A stretch of DNA of 64,000 bases from Prorocentrum cordatum (GCA_963575745.1 CAUYUJ010020182.1:673604-737603), one strand, 5' to 3'; shown: positions 48,011 through 61,015, counted from the stretch's first letter. Program-made: numbers and translations. Notes: a model not told the origin generated them from the sequence alone.

Positions 48011-48239
48011 GACGTTGCGAAAAAATCGCGACGTCGGGGGTCTGGGGAGAAGGAAGGGAAGGAAGGGAGAAGGAATGCAGGACGGGAGAATGAGGGATGC
48101 CTCGCGTGGGATCTCGTCTTGATCGTTCTCTTCGCGACGACGAAGAAGATAACTGGAGCGCGGACAAAACAAGCGGGCAGCGGGGGGGGGAAGGTTATCA
48201 GTTGGGAGGACGAGGACAAGACGGGCCCTGATGAAGGTC

Positions 48240-48500
48240 AATTCGAAGCTTCTTCGGGGCCTCCTGTGACGCCTCGGGGCCCGTGCTGGGAGCCCCTGGG
48301 GCCTTCAAGGAAGCTTCTTGGGGTCTGGAGGACGCCTTGGGTCGTGTCGGGACCACTTGGGCCCTCGCTGGACCATCTTTGGCCCATTTCGGGGGCGTCT
48401 TGGAGGCCTCTTGGGCCGCCTTGGGGCTCTGGTGAATGGCCTCCCCGTGCTCTCTCGAGCCGTCTCGGGAGTTTCTTCAGCCGTCTTGGGGCCGCTGGCT
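48240..48500. repeat. CTTGGGGCC-type degenerate minisatellite
   Basis: Short G-rich blocks 'gcctcttgggccgccttggggc' recur irregularly. Similar in flavour to component 1 at 8.5-10.4 kb but not demonstrably homologous. Confidence 0.35.
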
Positions 48501-48529
48501 CCCCCCGCCGCCCGCCGTTACTTGACTTG

Positions 48530-51100
48530 ATTTGCCGACGCAGCGAAACGCGCGCCCACCCCCCAACTGCAACGCGCATTGAACGGTTTCAAACGCACGA
48601 GAAGGCGAAACGATACCCGCCAGGCCCGCGCGCGCGAGCGACCGCGTCTGGCCGCGGACGCGACGCTACTGGCAGTAGGCGTAGCTACAAATAGTAAGCA
48701 CGAGGCGGCTGCCCATGGCAAGCACAAAAAGGCTGCCACTGCCACGGCAGGGAACGAAGAGGCTGACAATGGCAAGCACGACCGAGCGACCCCGTGAAGG
48801 TCGCGAAAACGACGGCAAAGACGAACCAGATGCCCCCACCTTGGTGAAGACCTAACCATTGAGCTCCGCAGCCTCGAGCGTTGCTTTGCTTGCTGATTCG
48901 ACTCTGCGGCGCTTCATGCGCGCGCCGAGCATCGCGTGTTGGTCGCGCTCCTTCCCTAGTGTGACGCATGACGCTGGCGCGGGCAATAGTTCACAACATT
49001 GCACGCCGTCCTTGCGCGCGATGTCTACCAAACTTCGCGGCGAGCGCGCAGGTCCCGGATAAGTCGCCGCCTCTCCGCGCTGTAGAAGTGATCGGGGGCT
49101 CTCAGAAAGAGCCGCCGGCTGCTCTGTCTCTGCCGCTGGCACGGCCAGCGCCGCGACGGGGCGAATGGCCGCGACACCGACGGCTTTTCAGTGGTGTGCC
49201 AAGAAGCTGGATCACTGTAGCCAAAGTGCCGGGCCAACGCCGCATTTAACGCGGTCTCCCCCCTCCGAGGCCCCGCAAGCTTGCGGCTATCATTGGCGTG
49301 CGCGCCGCCCGATTGGCATCTCTGAGCCACTCCCAACATTTGTTCTGTTCCAAGGAGCCAGCGTCTTTGGCATGAGATCCCGCGGCTGCCAAGGTGTGCA
49401 CCGACAAGCTGGCTCGCCAGCGCTGCGCTCCAGAAGAACTCAGCCCTGGTTTCCGCCAGTGGCGTCGATTGCGCGTGCACGCGTGAGCCTTCCACAATGG
49501 GCATCCTTCCTCGCGGATGCGAGGGTGCAAAACCCATGAGTCCACGACGTCGCCTTGACCCGGCGCCGCGGCGCACGGCGGTGCCAACAGCGAGTTTCAA
49601 CGACTTAACGCGGTGAAGTGCCCCAAACAAACACCAACATACATGTCGTTGCTTTCACTGAACTTCCTTCGGCTATCTGCTTTCGCGGGCGCAAATTCAA
49701 ACCCGCCTTGGCACCCGTGGACGCTGGCCGCGTGCCCATGCCAAAACAGTTTCTTCTTTATGACTGGCGAAATCGTCCAGGGTGGTGTCGCGGTAAAACT
49801 CCCGGGGCGGGTGTCTGAGCACGGGCGCGACAGACTCTGGCGTGACTCCCCAAACCACGCTAAACAGCAACATCTCCAGCGTGTCGCGCGTCCTGCACCC
49901 AGCTTCATGGAAACAGAACGCACGCGTAACGCCAAGTATATTTTTCCCCACCACAGACTCCGACCACGATGAAAGCCGCTGGCTCCCCAACTGATGGGGA
50001 AGGGGCGCCGCCGAGCAGAAACTGCTGTGCACCCGCTCTCGGCTGCAGATCTAAGCTGAACTTGCGTCGCGAGACCCGGCCCTCAAAAGCGCAAGTCTGC
50101 CCCGGCCACGTGGCCGATAGCATGCTTTCCCGGATGATACGCAGGCCCCCGTGTAACAGATGGCGAGGAGGAGAGAAGGATAGGAGGGGAGGGAGGGAGG
50201 GAGGGAGGGAGGGAGGAGGAGGAGGGCGACGAAAGCAGAGGGGCAAGCATGAATTACGACTTCCCCCTTGAAGCGCAGCAGCCGAGACAGGATCAGCCAA
50301 GGTGCGAGGAACGATGATCAAGCTGCGCGCGCATATCCCCAAATGCCCACACGGCCAGCGATATCCCGCACAAGCGAATCCCCACGGCACCAAGCGAGGT
50401 GCGGATCGGTGGTCGGGATATTAATGCAAAGACAAGAGAATCGGGGCAGCGGCGGCAGTGGGAGAAGCAAGAAGGAAAGGAGAGAGAGAGAGAGAGAGGG
50501 AGAGATAGAAAAAGGGCAGTTACTGCACCTGAGCCCAGGCGCGAGCGACGCAATCCGTCGCAACGCCGTGCCCGCGCACTACCTCTGTGGCCGTATGGGC
50601 AGAAGCCGGCCAAGCAAGCGGGTCGACGCTTCCCGGAGAATGCTGGTGGCGACAATGCAATATGTACACGGCCGCGAGGCGGATGCTCAGCAAATCCCGA
50701 ACTGCCGTGGAATAGCGAGGCACCAAGAACAGAAAGTCCTCCATTGCTCCAGGGCCCACGGGCGCGTGGAAGTTGAGGAAGCGGGCGCCGAACTCGCGGA
50801 TGACAAGGCACCTGGCGTAGTGCTCGATGCTGTTCTCGCAGTGGCATCCGGAGATGCGCCGACCTTGCTTTTGGAAGCGGCGGCGCGTGACTCAACCAAT
50901 TCACCGCGTGCGGAGGGCCGCGGCCCGCGCTGACGCCAGGAGGTAAGAACTCAAAGATGGCAACACCCGAAGCACACGATCAGCGCGGATCCGTTCGAGT
51001 AAATTCATATCATATCGCGACGCCGCCAGACGAATATCTCAAAGGTGGCACGGGTCGGCTGCTCCACAATGGCCCTACATGTCCTCTGCCACCCGCGCCG
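48530..51100. other. No recognised gene
   Basis: GC-rich sequence with ordinary short frames. A (GGGA)n run lies at 50,185-50,215 and a (GA)n run at about 50,480-50,500. The minus-strand frame at 49,025-49,630 has fairly balanced composition but no motif. Confidence 0.4.
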
Positions 51101-51112
51101 GAAGTTTTGGAG

Positions 51113-52400
51113 CTACTCTGGGGTGCGAGAACTAACGTGCCCTAGGATTCGCTCTTGGAGCGGGTCGGTCCCGAAGCCAGCCTTCGTGAAGAGGTCGACG
51201 GCGGAATCCAGTTGAAGAACAAGCGCGGATGCCAATCGCGACGCCAGGCCGCGCAGGCGCTCCAAATGGTTCGATCGGGCGGCAGTTGCGCGGAGCTCCC
51301 TCGCGTGGGCGCGGACCGCGAGACCGCCGTGGAGCCTGTTCTCGGATGTGGCGACCGGATGCTTGGCTGCGAGCGAACAGGCGTCGAGGTCAATCTGACC
51401 AGCTTGGAAGCCGAGCTGTGGTAGGGCCCGCGCTGCTTTGACCGTGGCCCAGCATCGCGGACCTGGGAACAGCTTCGAAGCCGCGATCTGCTCGAACCAG
51501 GCCCCTTCAAGCGGCATGGCGTCCAGCTGGGCGACGAAGAGGACGGTGGAAATATACGTGCTGTACGCCAACAAGGTCAGCTGTAGCCCACAACCAACCT
51601 TTCCCCAAGCAGCCGCGCGTTGTCAGTATTTCTCCAGCGGTTTGGCCCAGGAGGTCGAGCACCAGCCAAGTCCGAGAACGAAGCCGAGGTACCCCGCCGA
51701 GTGCGCAACATGGGCTCCCCCCCACGACGGCGCTGCCCTCGCCAACCGGACCCAGAAGGCGTCGAGAGGCTCCAGGTGCAGCGGGCTGATCGTCGTCTTC
51801 CCCGAGCGCAGGTGGATGCCGGAGACCGAAGCTCATTCTTCGAAGGTCCGCTGCAAAACACTCGCGGCGTCCCCAACGCCGGAGCAGGAGACCAAGGCCA
51901 GGTCGTGCGCGTACGCCCGCAACTCGGCCGGTGGAAGCAGACGGCGTAACCGTCGGAGCAGGAGGTCCGCCGCCACCGCGAAGAGCAGCGGCGATAGCGG
52001 GCACCCTTGTCGGATGCCGGCCGCAATGGCGAATCCGACGTGGCGCGCCCCCCCAGTGACCACCTGGCAATGGTTTTGGAAGTACAGTGCCCACACAAAG
52101 CACAACAATGCAGTCGTGGAGTCCAAGGTGTTCAAACAAATCCAACGGAAAGCAATGGTCCACCCTCGAAAAGGCCGCATTGAAATCGAACAAGACGGCA
52201 AAGCGGTCATCATGCTCGAGCGCGGTCCGCTGCATCTCCATGTCGACGTCGATGGCGTTCGCCAACACGGACCGACCGACAATGAAGCCACGCTGCTGTG
52301 AAGGAACCCACGCCAAGTAGCCTACGTCCACCCCCCGCGCGACAACACCGAAACCGATCACCACTAAGCGTGCCCGAGCGGCGCGAAGTGTGGAAAAGTG
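51113..52400 (-). mobile_element. Second decayed LINE reverse transcriptase
   Basis: In minus order: QQRGFIVGRSVLANAI and LFDFNAAF (fingers and motif A, 52,295-52,175), then in another frame AAGIRQGCPLSP (motif B, about 52,025-51,990) and AYAHDLALV (motif C with YAHD instead of YADD, about 51,920-51,894). A post-RT AQLDAMP block with a following GP-x-CW lies near 51,530-51,450. Frameshifts and the altered active site mark a dead, 5'-truncated copy. Confidence 0.7.
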
Positions 52401-52609
52401 CTAATACGGAAGACAGAAGGACGGAGAGGGGAGCGGGACGGAGACGGGAGTGCACAGAGGAAGCAGGCTGGGAGGAGGAGGACCCGAGGTCTCCAGAAGC
52501 CTCTGGAGATCTCTCGAGGCCTCACAGGGAGCGAAAACCTTCTAAGCCTGGGTCCTCGATCCCAGACCCCCGACGTCATGGTTCTTGAACAACTTCGATC
52601 CCCAGATCT

Positions 52610-52735
52610 CAGGACCCCTTCCCCGGGACTGGTATTTCATCATGGGTCGTTTCTTGGCGGTCCCGAGACCCGGTGGGGCCCCCCAGAGGTCGAAAATAAG
52701 GGAAAACCTCCCGCCACGTTCTTTCATAACTTAAG
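52610..52735 (+). repeat. Dispersed repeat D, copy 2
   Basis: Shares 'ccttccccgggactgg', 'cggtcccgagacccggtggggccccccagaggtcgaaa' type sequence with the reverse complement of 47,900-48,010. Confidence 0.6.
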
Positions 52736-52917
52736 GGGGTCCTCGATCCTGGATCCCCTCGAGCCTCGAAAGCAAAAGCCCCGATCCTCGAATCTCGAGA
52801 GCATCCTCGAGGGGAGGGCGGCGAGAGCGATCGAGGACCCGGGGCAAGTCGCGGAGGATCTGCGCCAGGTAGAAGCGCGCGAAAACGGTGGGCTGGCTGA
52901 GCTTGTCCTGGTGGACC

Positions 52918-53335
52918 CACCTCCTCCTCCTCCTCCTCCTGCTCCTGCTCCTCCTCCTCCTCCTCCTCCTCCTCCTCCTCCTACTCCTCCTCCACCTCCT
53001 CCTCCTCCTCCTCCTCCTCCTCCTCCTCCTCCTCCTCCTCCCCCTCCCCCCCCCCCTCCTCCTCCTCCTCCTCCTCCACCTCCTCCTCCTCCTCCTCCTC
53101 CTCCTCCCTCCTCCTCCTCCTCCTCCTCCGCCCACCTCCTCCTCCTCCTCCTCGTCCTCCTCGTCCTCCTCCTCCTCCTCCTCCCCTCCTCCTCCTCCTC
53201 CCCCTCCTCCCCCCTCCTCCCCCTTCTCCTCCTCACCCTCCTCCTCCTCCTCCTCTCCTCCTCCTCCTCCTCCTCCTCCTCCTCCTCCCCTCCTCCTCCG
53301 CCTCCTCCTCCTCCTTTTTCTCCTTCTCCTCGTCT
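52918..53335. repeat. CTC-rich microsatellite
   Basis: About 400 bp of CTC triplets with few interruptions. Confidence 0.95.
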
Positions 53336-53365
53336 TCGTCCTCGTCCGTATCTCCCAAAGGATCC

Positions 53366-53371
53366 GTTCTA

Positions 53372-53422
<51 letters not shown>
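53366..53422. repeat. (GTC)n microsatellite
   Basis: About 18 GTC triplets abutting the 209-bp direct repeat. Confidence 0.95.
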
Positions 53423-53425
<3 letters not shown>

Positions 53426-53631
53426 CAGGGGCCTCCAGAAGCCCAAACGGGGCAAAGACGTCGAAGAGCACGTGCTCCTGAATCCTTCGGTCCTCGATCC
53501 TCGGTCCTGCTTTTCCTCGTGGCCACGACGACGACGCCTGCGGCCTGGGGCCCGCCCTCTGCCCCGGGGAAACCAACAATCGGAGGAAATCGCCGGGATC
53601 CAGGACCAGTTTTTCAAAGGTCCAGCTTCTG
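53423..53631 (+). repeat. 209-bp direct repeat, copy 1
   Basis: Nearly identical to 55,026-55,235. Both copies follow a (GTC)n run. Differences are a few substitutions and one extra A near the end of copy 2. Confidence 0.9.
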
Positions 53632-53639
53632 TTAATTCG

Positions 53640-54045
53640 GCGTTTCGACATTGGGCGGATGGGGGGGGAAGGGGGGGGGGTCTGGCACCGGACCTCTGCT
53701 TAGTGCGACTGTTTGCAGCAGTGCCATCATGGGGGAGTCCACCTGCTCGAAACAGGCGCCAAAAACAGCCAAGATCTACTCCAGAGGGGGGGGGTCGGGT
53801 GCGAGGGCCCGCGCCGATCGGCAAAATAATTCATAAAAAACGCTCACCAGGAATTCTTCACTTCGAATGTTTTTCTGCGCGTTCTAGTCGCCACAGCTGA
53901 ACGCAGTTCGACGGGTTCGAAGGGGTCGACCCTGGAATTCGGTAAGACGGCAACGACGACAACGACCTCGTTCCGAAGGATACTGTCGATCTGGAGGTTC
54001 TCGTCGCAACGGTTGTACGCAGCTCGGGAAGCTCGGGATTTTAGT
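53640..54045. other. Unique sequence between satellite blocks
   Basis: About 400 bp without repeats or recognisable gene. It includes a short G run near 53,660-53,680. Confidence 0.4.
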
Positions 54046-54052
54046 CGGAACA

Positions 54053-54089
<37 letters not shown>

Positions 54090-54303
54090 AACGACGTCCT
54101 CGTCGGCACCGTCGCCGTTTTCGTCGGAGACGTCGATGTCATCGCCGTCGTCGTCGTCGTTGTCGTCGTCGTGATCGTCGTCGTCGTCGACGTCGGCATC
54201 GTCGACGTCGTCGTCGTCTTCGTCCTCGTCCTCGTCGTCGTCGTCGTCTTCGTCGTCGTCGTCGTCCTCGTAGGCGCCGCAGTCGTCGTCGTCGTCGTCG
54301 TCT

Positions 54304-54335
<32 letters not shown>

Positions 54336-54789
54336 CTCGTCAAACACGGCACCGTTGGCACCGTCGTCGTCATCATCATCGTCGTCGGCGGCTTCCTCGT
54401 CCTCGTCCTCGTCCTCGTCGGTGCCGTCGTCGTCGTCGTTATCTTCGTCGTCATCGTCGTCGTCTTCAACGTCGTCGCCCTCCTCGGCGGCGCCGTCCTC
54501 GTCGTCCTCCTCGGCGCTGGCGTCGTTTCCTTCGTCGTCGTCGCCGTCGTTCTCGTCGTCGTCGTCCTCGTACTCGTCGGCACCGTTGTCCTTCCCGGCG
54601 CCGCCATCGTCGTCGTCGTCGTTCTCGTCGTCGTCGTCGTCGTCATTGGCGTCCTCGTTCTCGTCCTCGTCGTAGTCGTCGTCGAAACAGTCGTGGTCGT
54701 CATCGTCGTCGTCATCGTCGACGTCGTCGTCATCTCCGTAGTCGCCGTCGTGGTCTTCGTCGTCGCTGCCGTCCTCGTAGGCGCCACCG

Positions 54790-54821
<32 letters not shown>

Positions 54822-54995
54822 GTCGTCGTCATTGTCGTCGTCGTGGTCGTGGTCGTGGTCGTCGTATTCGTTGTCGTCGTCGTCCATGTCGTCGCCGTCG
54901 TCCTCGTCCTCGTCCTCGGCACCAGTGGCAGCGTCGAGGTCGCCGTCGTCGTCGTCGTCGTCGGCGTCCTCGTTCTCGTTCTCGTCCTGGTCGGT

Positions 54996-55028
<33 letters not shown>

Positions 55029-55919
55029 CAGGGGCCTCCAGAAGCCCAAACGGGGCAAAGACGTCGAAGAGCACGTGCTCCTGGATCCTTCGGTCCTCGA
55101 TCCTCGGTCCTGCTTTTCCTCGTGGCCACGACGACGACGCCTGCGGCCTGGGGCCTGCCCCCTGCCCCGGGGCAACCAACAATCGGAGGAAATCGCCGGG
55201 ATCCAGGACCAGTTTTTCAAAAGGTCCAGCTTCTGTCGTCATCGTCGTCGTCATCGTCGTCGTTGTCGGCGTCGTCGTCGTCGTCGTAGGCACCGCCGTC
55301 GTCGCCGTCGTCGGCGTCCTCGTCCTCTTCGTCGTCGTCGTCGTTTGCACAAGTCGTCGCCGTCGTGGTCGTGGTCGTCGTCGCCGTCGTCTTCGTCGTG
55401 ATCGTCGTCCTCGAAGGCGCCACTGTCGTCCTCGTCGCCCTCGTCGTTGTCGGCGTCGTCGACGTCGTCGTTGTCCTCGTGGGCGCCGCCGTCGTCGTCA
55501 CTGTCGTCGTCGTCGTCTTCGTCGTCGGCGTTGTTGTCGTGGTCGTCGTCGTGGTCGTGGAGGTGGTCGTCGTATTCGTTGTCGTCGTCGTTGTCGTCGT
55601 CGTCCTCGTCCTCGGCACCATTGGCACCGTCGAGGTCATCGCCGTCGTCCTCGGCGCTCTCGTCCTCGTCCTCGTCCTCGTCCTAATCGTCGTCGTCGTC
55701 GAGGTCGTCGCGGTCGTCTTAGTCGTATTGGCCACTCTCCTCGACGGCGCCGTCACCGTCATCCTCCTCGGCGCTGTCGTCGTCGTCGACGTCGTCCTCA
55801 TCCTCGTCGGCACCGTCCCCCCCAGCGCCATCATTATCGTCGTCGTCGACGTCGTCGTCGTCGGCGTCCCCGCCCTCGTCGTCGTCGTCTTCGTCGGCAC
55901 CGTCGTCGTCCTCATCGGC

Positions 55920-55950
<31 letters not shown>

Positions 55951-56752
55951 ACGTCGTCTTCGTCGGTGTCGTCGTCGTCGTCGTCGTCGTCGCAGGCACC
56001 ACCGTCGTCGTCGTCGTGGTCGTGGTCGTCGTTGTCCTCATCGGCGCCGTCGTTGTGGCCGTCGTCGTCGTCGTCCTCGTCCTCGTCGTCGTCGTCATCA
56101 TCATCGTCATCGCCAGTGGCGTCCTCGTACTCGTCCTCGTCGGTGTCATCGTCGTCGCCTTCGTCTTGCCAGACGTCGTCGCCGTCGTCGTCCTCGTCGC
56201 CCTCCTCGTCGGCGCCGTCGTCGTCGTCGTCGTCGTCGTCGTCCTCCTCGGCGCTGTCGTAGTCATTGTCGTCGTCGTCCTCCTTGTCGTAGTCATCCTG
56301 GTCCTCGTCGGCGCCGTCGTCCTCCGCAGCGCCGTCATCATCGTGATCGTCGTCGTCGACGTCGTCGTCGTCAGCGTCTTGTCGTCGCCGTCGCCGTCGT
56401 CGTTGTCGTCCTCGTAGGCGCTCCCGTCCTCGTGGTCGTCTTCGTCGTCGTCGAGATCGTGGTCGTCGTTGGTCTCGTCGGAGCCGTCGTCGTTGTTGTT
56501 GTGGTCGTCGTCGTCGGCCCAGTCATCGTCGTCGTTGTCGTTGCCGTCGTCCTCGTCCTCGTTCTCGGTACCGTTGGCACCGTCGTGGTAGTTGTCATCA
56601 TCGTCGTCGGCGTCCTCGTCCTCGTCCTCGTCGGTGTCGCCGTCGTCGTCTTAGTCGTCGTCTCCCTCCTCGTCGGCATGGTTGTCATCTTCGACGTCGT
56701 CGTCGCCATCGTCGTTGTCGCCGTCGTCATCGTCGGCTACGTCGTCGTCGTC

Positions 56753-56786
<34 letters not shown>

Positions 56787-56813
56787 GCGTCGTCGTCCGC
56801 CTTCGTCGGCGCA

Positions 56814-56846
<33 letters not shown>

Positions 56847-57333
56847 TTCGTCGTTGCCGTGGTGGTCGTCGTCGCCGTCGTCGTCATCCTCGTATGCGCC
56901 GCCGTCGTCGTCGTCGTCGTCGTCGTCCTCGTATGCGCCGCCGTCGTCGTCGTCGTCCTCGTATGAACCACCGTCCTCCTCGTCGGCGTCTTCACCGTCG
57001 TCGTCGTCGTCGTCATCGCCGTCGTCGTCGTCCTCGTATGTGCCGCCGTCGTTGTCGTCGTCGTGGTCATGGTCGTCGTCGTCATCGTCGGCCCGTGGTC
57101 GTGGTCATCGTCGTCGTCGTCGTTGTCATTGCCGTCGTTGTCGTCCTCGTCCTTGTCCTGGTCGGTGTCGTTGTCGTCGTCGTTGGCGTTCTCGTCCTCG
57201 TCCTCGTCCTGCTCTGTGTCATCGTCTCAGTCGTCGTCGTCCTCGTCGTCGTCGTCGTCGTCGTCGTCTTAGTCGTCGTCCTCGTCCTCGTCCTGGTCGG
57301 TGTCGTCGTCGTGGTTGACACCGTTGGCGCAAC

Positions 57334-57364
<31 letters not shown>

Positions 57365-58440
57365 CTCGTCCTCGTCGTCGTCGTCGGGGTCCTCGTCCTC
57401 ATCCTGGTCGGTGTCGTCGTCGCCCTCGTCCCAGTAGTCGTCGTCGTCGTCTTAAGCGTCGTCGTCGCCGTCGCCCTCCTCGTCGGCGCAGACGTCAACG
57501 TCCTCCTCGGCTCTGTCGTCGTCGTGTTCGGCGTCGTCCTCGTCCTCGTAGGCACCGCTGTCCTCCGTCATCGTCGTCGTTGCCGCCGGCGGCGCCCTCG
57601 TCCTCGTCCTCGTCATCGTCGTCGTCCTCGTCATCGTCGTCGTCGTTGTCGGTGTCATCGTCGTCGGCGTCCTCGTTCTCGTCTTCGTCCTCATCCTCGT
57701 CGTCGTCGAAGTCGTCGACGTCGTGCTCGTCGGCACCGTTGTCCTCGTCGGAACCGTCGTCGTCGTCGTCTTTGCCGTGGTCGTCGCCGTCGTCGTCGTT
57801 TTCGTGGTCGCCGTCGTGGTCGTCGTAGTCGTCGTCGCCGTCGTCTTTGTCGTCATCGTCGTCCTCGAAGGCGCCGCCGGTGTCCTCGTCGCCGTCGTCG
57901 TTGTCGGCGTCGTCGACGTCGTCGTTGTCCTCGTAGGCGCCGCCGTCGTCGTCGCCGTCGTCGTCGTCGTCGTCGTTCCTCATCTTCGTCGTCGTCGTCG
58001 TTGTCGTGGTCGTCGTCGTAGTCGTGGAAGTTGTCGTCGTATTCGTTGTTGTCGTCGTTGTCGTCGTCGTCGTCGTCGTCCTCGGCACCATTGGCACCGT
58101 CGAGGCCATCGTCGTCGTCCTCGGCGCCCTCGTCCTCGTCCTCGTCCTCGTCCTAATCGTCGTCGTCGTCGAGGTCGTCGCGGTCGTCTTAGTCGTCTTA
58201 GTCGTCTTAGACGTCGTCGTCGCTCTCCTCGTCGGCGCCGTCGCCGTCGTCCTCCTCGGCGCTGTCGTCGTCGTCGTCGTCGACGTCATCCTCATCCTCG
58301 TCGTCGTCCTCGTCGGCACCGTCCCCCCCAGCGCCATCATTATCGTCGTCGTCGACGTCGTCGTCGTCGGCGTCCCCGTCCTCGTCCTCGTCGTCGTCCT
58401 CGTCGGCACCGTCGTCGCCCTCATCGGCACCGTCGTCGGC

Positions 58441-58475
<35 letters not shown>

Positions 58476-59722
58476 CGTCGTCTTTGTCATGGTCGTCGTC
58501 GTCGTCGTCGCAGGCACCACCGTCGTCGTCGTCGTGGACGTGGTCGTCGGTGTCCTCATCGGCGCCGTCGTCATGGCCGTCGTCGTCGTCCTCGTCCTCG
58601 TCGTCGTCGTCATCATCATCGTCATCGTCAGTGGTGTCCTCGTACTCCTCCTCGTCGGTGTCATCGTCGTCGTCTTCGTCTTGCCAGACGTCGTCGTCGT
58701 CCTCGTCGCCCTCCTCGTCGGCGCCGTCGTCGTCGTCGTCCTCCTCAGCGCTGTCGTCGTCATTGTCGTCGTCGTCCTCCTCGTGGTAGTCATCCTGGTC
58801 CTCGTCGGCGCCGTCGTCCCCCCCAGCGCCGTCATCATCGTGATCGTCGTCGTCGACGTCGTCGTCGTCAGCGTCTTGTCGTCGCCGTCGTCGTCGTCGT
58901 TGTCGTCCTCGTAGGCGCTGCCGTCCTCGTCGTCGTTTTCGTCGTCGTCGAGATCGTGGTCGTCGTTGGTCTCGTCGGAGCCGTCGTCGTTGTCGTTGTG
59001 GTCGTCGTCGGCGGCACAGTCATCGTCGTCGTTGTCGTTGCCGTCGTCCTCGTCCTCGTTCTCGGTACCGTTGGCACCGTCGTGGTAGTTGTCATCATCG
59101 TCATCGTCGGCGTCCTCGTCCTCGTCCTCGTCCTCGTCGGTGTCGCCGTCGTCGTCTTAGTCGTCGTCTCCCTCCTCGTCGGCAACGTCGTCGTCGTCGT
59201 CATCGTCAGAGTTGTCGTTGTCGTCGTCGGCGTCGTCGTCCGCCTTCGTCGGCGCAGTCGTGGTCGTCGTCTTCGTCGTTGCCGTGGTGGTCGTCGTCGC
59301 CGTCGTCGTCGTCATCCTCGTATGCGCCGCCGTCGTCGTCGTCGTCGTCGTCGTCGTCCTCGTATGAACCACCGTGCTCCTCGTCGGCGTCTTCACCGTC
59401 GTCGTCGTCATCGCCGTCGTCGTCGTCCTCGTATGTGCCGCCGTCGTTGTCGTCGTCGTGGTCATGGTCGTCGTCGTCATCGTCGGGCCGTGGTCGTGGT
59501 CATCGTCGTCGTCGTCGTCGTCGTTGTCATTGCCGTCGTTGTCGTCCTCGTCCTTGTCCTGGTCGGTGTCGTTGTCGTCGTCGTTGGCGTTTTCGTCCTC
59601 GTCCTCGTCCCGCTCTGCGTCATCGTCTTAGTCGTCGTCGTCGTCGTCGTCGTCGTCTTAGTAGTCCTCGTCGTCGTCCTCGTCCTGGTCGGTGTCGTCG
59701 TCGTGGTTGGCACCGCTGGCGC

Positions 59723-59769
<47 letters not shown>

Positions 59770-60146
59770 GGATCCTCGTCCTCATCCTGGTCGGTGTCGT
59801 CGTCGCCCTCGTCACGGTAGTCGTCGTCGTCGTCTTAAGCGTCGTCGTCGCCGTCGCCCTTCTCGTCGGCGCAGACGTCAACGTCCTCCTCGGCTCTGTC
59901 GTCGTCGCCTTCGGCGTCGTCCTCGTCCTCGTAGGCACCGCTGTCCTCCGTCATCGTCGTCGTTGCCGCCGGCGGCGCCCTCGTCCTCGTCCTCGACATC
60001 GACGTCGTCCTCGTCCTCGTCGTCGTCCTTGTCGGTGTCATCGTCGTCGGCGTCCTCGTCCTCGTCCTCGTCCTCGTCGTCGTCGAAGTCGTCGACGTCG
60101 TGCTCGTCGGCCTTGTCAACGTCCTCGTCCTCGTCGGCACCGTCGT

Positions 60147-60178
<32 letters not shown>

Positions 60179-60286
60179 TAGTCTTAGTCGTCGTCTTAGT
60201 CGTCGTTATCGTCGCACTCCTCGTCGGCGCCGCCGTCGTCGTCCTCCTCGGCGCTGTCGTCGTCGTCCTCGTCGTCATCGTCGGCA

Positions 60287-60319
<33 letters not shown>

Positions 60320-60447
60320 TTGTCGTCGTCGTCGTCATCATCGTCGACGTCGGCGCAGTCGTGGTCGTCGTCGTCGTTGTCGTCATCGTCGTCATCGTCG
60401 TCGTCCTCGTTGGCGTCGTCGTCCTCGTCGTTGCCGCTGATCGGCCC

Positions 60448-60501
<54 letters not shown>

Positions 60502-60515
60502 GTCGGCGCAGTCGT

Positions 60516-60561
<46 letters not shown>

Positions 60562-60618
60562 GTCATCGTCGTCGTCCTCGTTGGCGCCGTCGTCCTCGTC
60601 GTTGCCGCTCATCGGCCC

Positions 60619-60668
<50 letters not shown>

Positions 60669-60765
60669 GTCGTCTCGTCGTCCGTCGTCGTCGGCGTCGT
60701 CGTCGTGCCGGTCGTCGTCTTCGTCGTGGTGGTCGTGTTGGTCGTCGTCCTGGTGGCCCCAGCTG
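54045..60765. repeat. GTC (CGT/GAC) trinucleotide satellite with higher-order duplication
   Basis: 6.7 kb of GTC triplets with scattered substitutions, interrupted only by the 210-bp repeat. Two tandem copies of a 2.4-2.5-kb higher-order unit (about 55.3-57.7 and 57.8-60.1 kb) are shown by paired landmarks: tcctaatcg at 55,681/58,151, tcattatcg at 55,831/58,336, ttgccagacg at 56,166/58,681 and cttaagcg at 57,451/59,831. Two shorter units of about 175 bp (landmark ttgccgct) follow at about 60,430 and 60,600. Long frames encode Asp, Val, Thr, Ser or Arg runs and are not treated as genes. Confidence 0.9.
55026..55235 (+). repeat. 210-bp direct repeat, copy 2
   Basis: See 53,423-53,631; 1.6 kb apart. 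The second copy is embedded in the GTC satellite, so the satellite block between them was duplicated or expanded with it. Confidence 0.9.
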
Positions 60766-60869
60766 CGCGCGAGGCCCTCCGCGCTGGTGCGCATGAGCGA
60801 CGTGTCCCACGGCAGGTCTGGCATCGTGTGCAGGGACGCCGTGGTGCCCGACCGGACCATCGCGCTGGA

Positions 60870-61015
60870 GGGATCCCCGCCTCCTCGCTCCTCTTTCTCC
60901 TCCCTCCTCCTCCTCCCGGCTCCCGGCTCCCTCCTCCCTCCTCCTCTTCCTGCTCCCCTCGTCCCCCTCTTTCTCCTCCTGCTCCTCCTCTCGTTCCCCC
61001 CTCCTCCTCCATCCC
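60870..61015. repeat. CTC-rich tract
   Basis: Pyrimidine-rich stretch after a short unique spacer (60,765-60,870). Confidence 0.8.

Noticed and set aside
54045-60765. Very long Asp-, Val-, Thr- and Arg-rich open frames on both strands
   Set aside because: They are translations of a GTC trinucleotide satellite. All three frames on both strands are similarly open, so length is not coding evidence.
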